A stretch of DNA of 64,000 nucleotides from NCBI GenBank assembly GCA_947168395.1, contig CAMVLT010000012.1:1-64000 (forward strand), in the 5' to 3' direction. This document shows positions 56,932 to 64,000 of the stretch, one piece after another (the stretch's first letter is position 1; every line of letters starts with the position of its first letter). The position numbers and the translations under genes were made by a program. The DNA comes from an uncultured Prevotellaceae bacterium. Lineage in GTDB: Bacteria > Bacteroidota > Bacteroidia > Bacteroidales > Bacteroidaceae. The notes below the pieces were generated by a model. It searched no databases. It had not been told where the DNA came from and saw only the letters and a list, made by a program, of their open reading frames with translations.

Positions 56932-58635
56932 TTACTTCTTCAGATACTTGGCCAATTCGCTGTTGGCCTGCCTCAGCCCCTTGGCAAAGGACTGGGCGTT
57001 CATCTGGGCACCAAGTTTCGAGGCGTGGGTGTGGTCCTGCTTGAAGTAGGTGCCAGCCTTCTGCTTCAGTTCGGCGACTTTGGCCTTGGCCTTCTCTTTG
57101 TCTTCAGGCAACTGCCTGACGGCAAACTTCTTGTCGAGGAAGTCGGCGCTGATGTTGTGCATGTCGATGAATTCCACCCCCGTCTCGGCCACCACTTCGC
57201 GGTACCATGTACCGTAGCTGTTGTCACGGCGCTCCACTTTGCCGCCTGGCCACTCGTTGCGGGGCGTCAGCGAGACAAGGATAGGTGTGGCACCCTTCTC
57301 GCGGACGTCGTCGATGAACTTCTTCAAGTACCAGCCGAAGGAATAGACTACCTCGTACTGGCCGTTGTCGAGCTTGAAGACGTGCAGCGTGTCCTTCGTG
57401 CCGGGAATGACACCGCGAGCCTTCGCATCGGTAATGGGGCAGATGTCGTTATGACCGAACTGGATGGTCACGAAGTCGCCGGGCTCCAAGGAGTTATAGA
57501 CCTCATCCCACAAGCCTTCACGCAGGAACGAACGGGTTGAGCGACCGGCACGGGCAGCATTGAACAGCGTTATCTTCGACTCGTCGAACACCGTCGCGGC
57601 CTGCGAGGCCCAGCCCCACATGCCGTCGTCCTCCTTGTCAGCGTTCTTCACGGTGGAGTCGCCCGTGAAGAACACCACGGGCTTGCCCTTTTCGCGCTTC
57701 ACCGGCTTCGTCTTCAGGGGAACGTTCTGCATCATGGCCTGCAGCGGCCTCAACTGCGGATTCGGGCTTTCCCACAGTCCCTCGGCGGCAGAGCGGGCGT
57801 TCAGTTCGGCCCCGAACTTCGAGGTATGGATGTGGTCGCCCAAGAAATGGTATTTCTCCTTCCACGGGCTATAGGAGTCGAGCTTCTGTCCCGAACGCTC
57901 GTTCAGGTCAACGAAGGGCACACCCTCGGTGGCGGCCACGTAGGCAGCCCACTCGGTCTGCGGCTTGCGCACTATCTTCCCCTTGTCGTCGTAGGCGTCG
58001 CGGGGCGTCAGCGACATCAGGATGGGGTTGGCACCCTTTGCGCGAACCTCATTAATATACCTGCGCAGATAGTAGCCGTAGCTGTAGACGGTGTCATGCC
58101 GCTGGGTACGCTGGTTGAAGCCTACATAGCAGGTGTCGGGGTCAACCCCGGGAATGACGGCACGGGCACGCCGCTGGTCGAAGAACTCGCCGTTGTCGTT
58201 ATGGCCGATGCTGACGATGACCCAGTCGCCAGGCTTCAGGGCATCGCGGACGGCAGGCCACAGGTCGGTGTAGAAGGTGCGGGTGGACATGCCGCCCAGC
58301 GCCTGGTTCTCGACGGTTATCTTGTCGGCATTGAAGTACTGGTTAGCGTAGTAGCCCCAGCCCCACTGGCCGTTGGAGCCGTCGCCCCGGGTGCCGTTGC
58401 GCATCGTGCTGTTGCCTACAAGGTACAACACAGGGTTCGACCCACGCCGGGTGCTGCCCGGCTTGGGTCTTGACATAAGGGCTTTTGCTATGGAGTCCGG
58501 GGTGTTGTCCACCACCTTGTTTACGTCCTCTATGGGGTCGGGCAGGTTATCGAAACCCTGCGCCTGCGCCCCGATGGGACTGAACGATAATTGACAAATG
58601 ATAAATGATACTGTCAGTAGTTGTTTTTTCTTCAT
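56932..58635 (-). CDS. Tandem rhamnogalacturonan acetylesterase (two SGNH/CE12 domains)
   Basis: 567 residues. Signal peptide core VSFIICQLSFSPIGAQA, partly encoded by a heptamer array (58584-58612). Domain 1 (about 65-300): YLVGNSTMRNGTRGDG, IVSIGHNDNGEFFD, HFLGDHIHTSKFGAELNA. Domain 2 (about 325-560): FFTGDSTVKNADKEDDG, IQFGHNDICPITD, KQDHTHASKLGAQMNAQ. Both keep Ser, the Gly-His-Asn block and the DxxH pair; domain 1 has GNS in place of GDS. It removes acetyl groups from rhamnogalacturonan so other pectinases can act. Its start overlaps the preceding lipoprotein stop by 4 bp. Confidence 0.9.
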   Translation of the reverse strand: MKKKQLLTVSFIICQLSFSPIGAQAQGFDNLPDPIEDVNKVVDNTPDSIAKALMSRPKPGSTRRGSNPVLYLVGNSTMRNGTRGDGSNGQWGWGYYANQYFNADKITVENQALGGMSTRTFYTDLWPAVRDALKPGDWVIVSIGHNDNGEFFDQRRARAVIPGVDPDTCYVGFNQRTQRHDTVYSYGYYLRRYINEVRAKGANPILMSLTPRDAYDDKGKIVRKPQTEWAAYVAATEGVPFVDLNERSGQKLDSYSPWKEKYHFLGDHIHTSKFGAELNARSAAEGLWESPNPQLRPLQAMMQNVPLKTKPVKREKGKPVVFFTGDSTVKNADKEDDGMWGWASQAATVFDESKITLFNAARAGRSTRSFLREGLWDEVYNSLEPGDFVTIQFGHNDICPITDAKARGVIPGTKDTLHVFKLDNGQYEVVYSFGWYLKKFIDDVREKGATPILVSLTPRNEWPGGKVERRDNSYGTWYREVVAETGVEFIDMHNISADFLDKKFAVRQLPEDKEKAKAKVAELKQKAGTYFKQDHTHASKLGAQMNAQSFAKGLRQANSELAKYLKK

Positions 58636-59375
58636 CGTTGATTATGCTTGGAGGTGCGGATGCGGAAATCGCGCGATTGTGAGGATATTTCACGGCCCGA
58701 CTGCAAGACGCTGATGCGGATGACAGCCTCGCCGTCCTTCAGACGGTTGTCGGCCTTCACCTGGGCGGTGTAGCGAATAGTCTCTTTGGGTTGGATGCAT
58801 TCCACAAGAATGTTCTCGGAGATGTGGATGTGCTTGTTGCGGGTGATTTCGATGACCGAAGGCTGCACACCGTAGACGGGCATCGACGTGGGGTTGTGAA
58901 TCTCGAACACCATGCGGGCCGACTCGCCACGCGACAGCCAACCGTCGCGGGTAGCGTCGAGCAGGCGGGCATTGTTAATCTGAAGTGCGGCAGGAGCCGT
59001 CGGACCGGGGGCTAGCCCGTCAATCATAATGCGGTCGTCGCCGCGTCCCGAGGGGTCGAAGGCATCGCTGCCGTAGATGTCATCCTGCTGATGACGGGCG
59101 GCATTGGCCTGACGATGACGCTCGTAACGCTCGGCGGCACGGTTCTCGGCATTCTCGTCGGCTGCTTTGCCAATGGCAGCACCGACAACGGCACCGCCTG
59201 CCAGACCGATGAGGGAACCTACCTCGTGACCGCGCCATCCGCCACTGATGCCACCGATGGCCGAACCAATGATAGAACCAAAATGGGCACCGGTGAAGGC
59301 GCCTGCTGCCTCATAACTGCCACAGCTACTCATTACCAGGAGTGCGCTGACGGCTAATACTACTATCTTCTTCAT
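58632..59375 (-). CDS. Glycine-zipper lipoprotein
   Basis: 247 residues. Lipobox ALLVMSSCGS, then a glycine-zipper region (about 28-75: GSIIGSAIGGISGGWRGHEV, then GSLIGLAGGAVVGAAIGKAA), a charged linker and a C-terminal beta domain (about 125-247, ESARMVFEIHNPTSMPVYGV, then IRISVLQSGREISSQSRDF) resembling an immunoglobulin-like fold. It probably sits in the outer membrane. No enzyme motifs. It leads a two-gene unit with the CE12 gene (4-bp overlap); a -7-like box TACTTTTGC is at 59402-59410. Confidence 0.75.
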   Translation of the reverse strand: MKKIVVLAVSALLVMSSCGSYEAAGAFTGAHFGSIIGSAIGGISGGWRGHEVGSLIGLAGGAVVGAAIGKAADENAENRAAERYERHRQANAARHQQDDIYGSDAFDPSGRGDDRIMIDGLAPGPTAPAALQINNARLLDATRDGWLSRGESARMVFEIHNPTSMPVYGVQPSVIEITRNKHIHISENILVECIQPKETIRYTAQVKADNRLKDGEAVIRISVLQSGREISSQSRDFRIRTSKHNQR

Positions 59376-59401
59376 CGTCGTAATCTTTTAAAGTTTCACG
59401 G

Positions 59402-59410
59402 TGCAAAAGT
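59402..59410 (-). promoter_or_regulatory. -7 box for lipoprotein-CE12 unit
   Basis: Reverse complement TACTTTTGC, 27 bp upstream of the start at 59375. Confidence 0.55.
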
Positions 59411-59478
59411 ACTATTATTATCCGTATCGTCCAAATGGGATTTCCCTAAATCAGCGTAGGACAATCCCTATTGGCTAC

Positions 59479-62400
59479 TTATTTCGGAAAGCAGAAACTG
59501 CGACGGCCCGTAGCACGGAAACCCCAACGGTCGAGCGCTTCGACCTCGACGCTGTGGGCACCCCGGCGACAGTCGGCAGGCAGCGGCAGTGTCCACAGCT
59601 GGCGGCCCTTTACCCGTCGAATGGGGTTCAGACGGTTATGCTTCGTGGGATAGGTGCGCTGATGGTTCATCTCGCGGATGCGTGCCACATTGGGGTCCAT
59701 GAGTGAGTCCTTGTGGCACAGAAGCCACTCGCCGCCGTCGATGCGGCAGCGCACCTCGGTGCTGTCGCAGCCGCCGTAGACGGTCATCATCAGCAGTCCG
59801 GCAGGCACCTCTTTCATGTCGCGCAGATGGTTGTCGAGGGTGTCGATGCCTGTCACGTGAATGGTCATCTGGCGGGCGGCATCCTCGCCAACGGCCTTGC
59901 AGCGCATTGTGTAGCGGGTGTCGTCGAAGTCGATGACAAAATAGTTGCGGGGCGTGCCACACTGCTGCAGGGCCGAGGGCACACCGTCGACACCTCGCTC
60001 GCCCACCCACCAGAAGCCGCAGGAGGCTCCGGCACTCAACTCATGGATGCGCACACCACGGCCCTCGAGGAAGAAGCGTCCCACCCGGTGCATGTGGCCC
60101 GTCACGGCCAGTACGTCGCCACGCCCTTCGAGCAGGGCGAGCAGCCGGTCGCGGTTCTTGGTGTGGGCCAGCGGTATGTGCATGCTCAGCACCAACAGCA
60201 CGTCGTCGGACACATACTGCAAGTCCTGACGCACGAAATTCAGCTGGCGGTCGGACAGGTAGCCGGTATAGCCGCGGGCTCCGTCGCCGTAGACGTTGTT
60301 CAGCACGATAAAGTGGGTGCGTCCCTCGTTGAAAGCGTACATGTCGGCACCGAATGTCTCGTTGTAGGTCTGCGACTGCCGCCAGCGCACGGTGTCGACA
60401 TCACGATCGTGGTTGCCGAGCACCGTCCATGTCTGTCGCGGCAACTGCTCCATCATCGTGCAGAGGTCACCATACAGCTGCAGGTTGTTGTTCACGAGGT
60501 CGCCAAGGAAGAGGTTGACGGTGGACGGAGTCTCGCTGTCAGGCTCTAAAAGCTCGGGCCACAGGGAGCGGGCGGCGTAGTCCAGCTCCTGGTAGTCGCT
60601 CACCTGCACGTCGCCGACAGCGTTCAGGCGGAAGCGGCGGTTCACTTTTTTCTTCACTAAAACAAAGTTCACGTCCTCTGCATTTCCCTTGCCGCCCTCT
60701 TCCATGTAGAAGAAGTTAGCGTTCACCACCTGGCTACCGCCCATCGTGTAGTTGGCAGGCAGGATGGGTATCACGCTGTTACCCTCGACGTAGGGCAGCT
60801 TGTAGTGTCCCTGGCGGTCGGTGACAACGATGGTGTCGCCGTTGCTCACGGGTATGCCCTTCAGGCCCTTCTCGCCCTTGTCCTGAACGCCGTTGCCGTT
60901 GCGGTCGGCGAAGACGGTGCCGCTGACTGTGGGCGACTGCTGGCGCGAGGTGACGGGCTGTTGCTTGATGTCGGCGGGCAGCAGCACGGCCTTCACCTTG
61001 TAGGCATCGCGCAGTACGTGGCACGCATACTGGGCAACGTCATCGATGGTCAGACGGTTCACCACGTCGTCGTAGCGGTCGAACCACGTCCAGTCCTCCT
61101 GGCCGTTATAGACGGAATTGCGTATCCACGATGTCCAGTAGGCCGTCTGCTGGCGCTGCAGGGCGTGCTCCTTGATGAGGTTCTGCCTGATGTCGTCCAA
61201 GTAGGCGGCGTAGTGTTCGGGATGGTCGTAGAGTTGCTGCAGTTCCTCACCCGTAGCGGCTATCAGTTCGTCGACATCGTCCGGCTGACACACGAAGGCG
61301 ATGGTGCTACGGCTGAGGTACGACGGATAGCGACCGGAGGACACCGAGGCGCTGACGCTGTAGACCTTGCCCATCTCCTCGCGCAGCCGCTTCAGCAGGG
61401 CCGAGCGCAGGATTGACTTCAGAGCCGAGGCCACGACCTCCTGCTCCTGCAGGTCGCCGGTGGCACGGTCTTGCTGGAATGTCAACGAGACGGTAGCTTT
61501 CTGCTGGTCGCTGGTGGGACTGACGAGTTCCACGTCGCGGTGGGGTATCTGGCGGTCTGAGACGCGCCATGTGGTGTCGGCCTCGCCGCTGGGCAGTGCG
61601 CCGATGTAGGTGTCAATGTAGGAGCGCACGTCGTCCAGTTCGCAGTCGCCTAAGATGACGAAGGTGTAGCCCGCAGCAGGACCGAAGAAGTGGTGGTGCA
61701 GGGGCACCATGTCGCCGGTGTGTACCATCGTGGCGACGAGTGTGTCGGTCAGCACTTCGTTGGTGTAGTTGCGACCGTTCATGAGCCAGGCCAGCTCGCG
61801 GCTGAAACGCTCCTGCGGCGTCTCCTGCTTGGAGCGGTAGTTTTCTTTCAGCTTGTCGAGCGTCATGCGGCACACGGCGGTGTCGAGCCGAGGCTGCGTC
61901 CAACGCAACCACAGCAGCTGGAACATGGTCTCGACGTCGCCCAGATGGGCAGAGCCTGCTACGCCTGTGCGCAGTTTGTCGACAAGCAGCCGCACAGAGG
62001 CCGTATTGCCGGCCAGATAGTAGCTCAGAGCCTCGCGGCTGAAGTCACCGGCACCGCTCAGACTGAGGATGCTCGGCGACACGATTGACGTGTAGTAGCG
62101 GGTGCTGTCGAGGCTGTACTGTCCGCCCTTGCGGAAGGCTGACAGCGTGACGCGGTCGTGCTCGGTGTCGGCCTTTCGGAAGATGACACGGGCACCGTTG
62201 TCGAGCCTCATATCAGTGGCTCCGATGGCGGCAATGGGCTGTTCGCTGACAATGTGGGTGACCGTCGGCATGGATAGCGGCGTCAGGGCGTCGGGCACGT
62301 TGATGTCCTTCCAGTAGCGGGTCACAGGCTGACGGCGGCAGTCGCGGATGAGTTGCAGCAGGTCGTCATCGCCGGCAATCTCCGAGGCCACCTCTTCCTC

Positions 62401-63768
62401 GCCGCCGCGCAGCAGGTAGTGCTGGGGGCGCGTCTCGAAGGTCGCACGGATGAGCTGAAGCATGGCGAGTGAGTCGATGGCGGGCAGGAACTGCTCAAGC
62501 AGCCGCAGCTCGTCTGTCCTCGATATCAGGCGGTTGCCGTCATAGTAGTCGGCATAGATTTCGTCCATGAGGCTGGCCGAGCGCACGCTGTTATGGCTGG
62601 CCACCTTGTTGCGCATCGAACTGAGCAGCGACTTCTTGGCACGATTGATTTCCGACTGCGTGAAGCCGTAGCGGTATATCTGCTGCTGGGCGGCAATGAA
62701 GTCGGCAATGCCCTGGCGCAGCTTGCCCTTCGTCAGCTCCACAGAGGCATCGGTAGCACCGGTGGCTCCCAAGAAGCGTGAATACTGGATGGAGCCTTTG
62801 GCGTAGGCGGGGTCGTCGAACGACAGGGCGTTGAAGCGTAGCTTCATGAGACTGTTCAGGAGGCTGCGCTGCAGGTACTGGCGGTAGTCGTCGGCCGTCT
62901 GCACGGCAGGAGGCTGCGGCAGCAGCATGAGCATATCCAGCTCCGTCTTTTTCACGTTGGGGTCGGTGGCTATCCGTGCCACCTCGGCCGTGTACTCAGG
63001 GATAGCTGGTGTCCCATTTGCCTCATGAGCCCCTTTGGTCCCATTGGTTCCAAACTTCTCCCTAATCAGCCGCTCAATATAGTCGGCATCAATGTCGCCC
63101 ACCACGGCAACGGCCATCAGCTGCGGACGGTACCAATGCTCATAGTAGTCGCGTATGGTCTGCGGCGTGGAGTGACGGATGACGGCCGTGTCGCCGATGG
63201 TGATACGGCGCGAATAGAGCGAACCGTTCAGCAGCTCCATCACCAACTTCATCGAGTTGTCTGTCTGGGTGCCGCCACGTGACAGCCACTCCGAAAGGAT
63301 GACGCCACGCTCCTTCTCCACCTCGTCGGGGGATATGAGCAGGCCGCCAGCCCAGTCGCTGAGAATGGTCATCGTCGAGTCGACCATCAGCGGGTCGCTG
63401 CACGGCAGCTGCAGCTTGTAGACGGTCTCCGTGAACGACGTGTGGGCGTTCAAGTCCTTGCCGAACTTCGCCCCTTTCGACTCTAAGAAGCGCACAATGC
63501 CGTCGCCGGGAAAGTGGCGCGTGCCGTTGAAGGCCAAGTGCTCCAAGAAGTGAGCCAAGCCCTGCTGGTCGTCGCGCTCCTGAACGGAGCCTGCCTTGAC
63601 GAACAGTCGGTAGACGGCCTCGCCCTTCGGTGTCGGATTCGGATAAATATAATAGGTAAGCCCATTCTCCAACTGCCCCATGCGCAACTTCGGGTCACGG
63701 GAAAGCTGCTGTGCCGACGCCAAGAGCGGCATCAGCAACAGCAACAGAGAAATGGTGCGCTTACACAT
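59479..63768 (-). CDS. M16 zinc peptidase fused to calcineurin-like phosphoesterase
   Basis: 1429 residues. Signal peptide (1-20). The M16 part (about 25-930) has H73-F-L-E76-H77 in GLAHFLEHLAFNGTRHFPGD, the expected third ligand in EVEKERGVILSEWLSR, and the full double set of M16 domains. At about 935-945 the chain passes without a break into an SdrD B-like domain (SGTVFADRNGNGVQDKGEKG), then a metallophosphoesterase: NAVGDVQVSDYQELD, NLFLGDLVNNN, TVLGNHDRDVD, LSMHIPLAH, VTGHMHRVGRF. A C-terminal beta domain (to 1429) matches the extra domain of secreted Bacteroidota phosphoesterases. These are normally two separate secreted proteins. No slippery homopolymer was noticed at the join. Both active sites look intact. 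Confidence 0.85.
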   Translation of the reverse strand: MCKRTISLLLLLMPLLASAQQLSRDPKLRMGQLENGLTYYIYPNPTPKGEAVYRLFVKAGSVQERDDQQGLAHFLEHLAFNGTRHFPGDGIVRFLESKGAKFGKDLNAHTSFTETVYKLQLPCSDPLMVDSTMTILSDWAGGLLISPDEVEKERGVILSEWLSRGGTQTDNSMKLVMELLNGSLYSRRITIGDTAVIRHSTPQTIRDYYEHWYRPQLMAVAVVGDIDADYIERLIREKFGTNGTKGAHEANGTPAIPEYTAEVARIATDPNVKKTELDMLMLLPQPPAVQTADDYRQYLQRSLLNSLMKLRFNALSFDDPAYAKGSIQYSRFLGATGATDASVELTKGKLRQGIADFIAAQQQIYRYGFTQSEINRAKKSLLSSMRNKVASHNSVRSASLMDEIYADYYDGNRLISRTDELRLLEQFLPAIDSLAMLQLIRATFETRPQHYLLRGGEEEVASEIAGDDDLLQLIRDCRRQPVTRYWKDINVPDALTPLSMPTVTHIVSEQPIAAIGATDMRLDNGARVIFRKADTEHDRVTLSAFRKGGQYSLDSTRYYTSIVSPSILSLSGAGDFSREALSYYLAGNTASVRLLVDKLRTGVAGSAHLGDVETMFQLLWLRWTQPRLDTAVCRMTLDKLKENYRSKQETPQERFSRELAWLMNGRNYTNEVLTDTLVATMVHTGDMVPLHHHFFGPAAGYTFVILGDCELDDVRSYIDTYIGALPSGEADTTWRVSDRQIPHRDVELVSPTSDQQKATVSLTFQQDRATGDLQEQEVVASALKSILRSALLKRLREEMGKVYSVSASVSSGRYPSYLSRSTIAFVCQPDDVDELIAATGEELQQLYDHPEHYAAYLDDIRQNLIKEHALQRQQTAYWTSWIRNSVYNGQEDWTWFDRYDDVVNRLTIDDVAQYACHVLRDAYKVKAVLLPADIKQQPVTSRQQSPTVSGTVFADRNGNGVQDKGEKGLKGIPVSNGDTIVVTDRQGHYKLPYVEGNSVIPILPANYTMGGSQVVNANFFYMEEGGKGNAEDVNFVLVKKKVNRRFRLNAVGDVQVSDYQELDYAARSLWPELLEPDSETPSTVNLFLGDLVNNNLQLYGDLCTMMEQLPRQTWTVLGNHDRDVDTVRWRQSQTYNETFGADMYAFNEGRTHFIVLNNVYGDGARGYTGYLSDRQLNFVRQDLQYVSDDVLLVLSMHIPLAHTKNRDRLLALLEGRGDVLAVTGHMHRVGRFFLEGRGVRIHELSAGASCGFWWVGERGVDGVPSALQQCGTPRNYFVIDFDDTRYTMRCKAVGEDAARQMTIHVTGIDTLDNHLRDMKEVPAGLLMMTVYGGCDSTEVRCRIDGGEWLLCHKDSLMDPNVARIREMNHQRTYPTKHNRLNPIRRVKGRQLWTLPLPADCRRGAHSVEVEALDRWGFRATGRRSFCFPK

Positions 63769-63771
63769 ACG

Positions 63772-64000
63772 TTACTTGATGACTTTCTTTCCGTTGATGA
63801 TAAAGAGTCCCTTGCCGGCTTTGCTGACGCGCATGCCCTGAAGGTTGAAGATGCGGTCATCAGCCTTTGTAGCCTTCACAGCCGTGATGCCCGAAGGATC
63901 GGCGTCGGCATACTTGAACAGGTGAATCTGGTTGCTTTCATCGGTATAGGTGATATAGCCCGTACCAGCAGTGTCGAAGGCAATGTTCACGTCGGAAGCG
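63772..64000 (-). CDS. C-terminal end of a secreted protein, 5' part outside window
   Basis: The frame is open to the window edge. It reads IAFDTAGTGYITYTDESNQI, HLFKYADADPSGITAVKATK, then IFNLQGMRVSKAGKGLFIIN and GKKVIK-stop. The ending FNLQGMRV...GKGLFIINGKKVI is the sorting-tail-like motif seen also in the relics at 35504 and 52055 and loosely at the end of the protein at 41950. It is 3 bp from the M16 fusion gene on the same strand, so they are co-transcribed. The body is not visible. Confidence 0.7.
   Translation of the reverse strand, partial: ASDVNIAFDTAGTGYITYTDESNQIHLFKYADADPSGITAVKATKADDRIFNLQGMRVSKAGKGLFIINGKKVIK

Overview
The window looks like chromosomal DNA of a Prevotellaceae-type Bacteroidota, probably a gut or rumen plant-fibre degrader. 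This rests on: Bacteroidota promoters (TAnnTTTG -7 boxes) ahead of many genes; the order parA-parB-DUF5683-mltD-rsh; HU-HIG, DUF3822, DUF4421 and BT4734/DUF3987 proteins; and many secreted pectin, arabinan and galactan enzymes with Bacteroidota-type signal peptides.

Layout. 1-6.35 kb is an accessory island: a cut-off PIN toxin with its antitoxin, palindromic mobile repeats, an orphan antitoxin, an S24 (LexA/UmuD-like) protein, a Rha/KilA-C phage regulator, a small Cys/His protein, an OB-like protein and a BT4734/DUF3987 primase-helicase-like protein. No integrase is visible. 6.4-13.7 kb (minus) holds parA, parB, a DUF5683 protein, a LysM lytic transglycosylase, rsh and a pectin methylesterase. 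13.8-15.8 kb (plus) is surE-lpxB. 15.8-21.4 kb (minus) has two groups: APH-like kinase, Tyr phosphatase and HD hydrolase; and rsfS-ftsH-cdsA. A tRNA-Gln and a repeat-rich spacer follow. 22.1-24.0 kb (plus) has a small membrane protein, glycerate kinase and a radical SAM activase. 24.0-34.2 kb contains a four-module GH43 enzyme, a RecD2-like helicase, DUF3822-rsmD and a cls-queE-queD-dnaG group.

34.4-45.8 kb is a carbohydrate locus without SusC/SusD: an arabinanase-like GH43, then a minus-strand operon (GH43-like, AraC domain joined to a carboxylesterase, double esterase, GH51 arabinofuranosidase). A divergent SusR-like membrane regulator flanks it. 46.2-47.8 kb has an SDR enzyme, a small ORF and an HU-HIG protein. 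48.2-56.7 kb has a GH28 polygalacturonase and a tripartite RND efflux set interrupted by a gene relic and a DUF4421 protein. 56.9-64 kb has a tandem rhamnogalacturonan acetylesterase, a glycine-zipper lipoprotein, a 1429-residue M16 peptidase/metallophosphoesterase fusion and the tail of another secreted protein.

The most unusual signal is repeat biology. (i) 7-bp tandem arrays of differing sequence sit at gene borders; they supply stop codons (parB, acrA-like, helicase) and signal-peptide cores (pectinesterase, GH43, CE12). They also occur as inverted pairs inside ORFs (GH43, queE). (ii) GACCCC-type palindromes lie in frame inside surE, lpxB, dnaG and the helicase, and between genes. (iii) 42-bp palindromic tandem units fill two convergent-gene junctions. 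(iv) A 243-bp nested palindrome is inserted into another palindromic repeat. Other notable items are an A9 tract whose length decides whether an AraC domain is fused to an esterase, and three gene relics.
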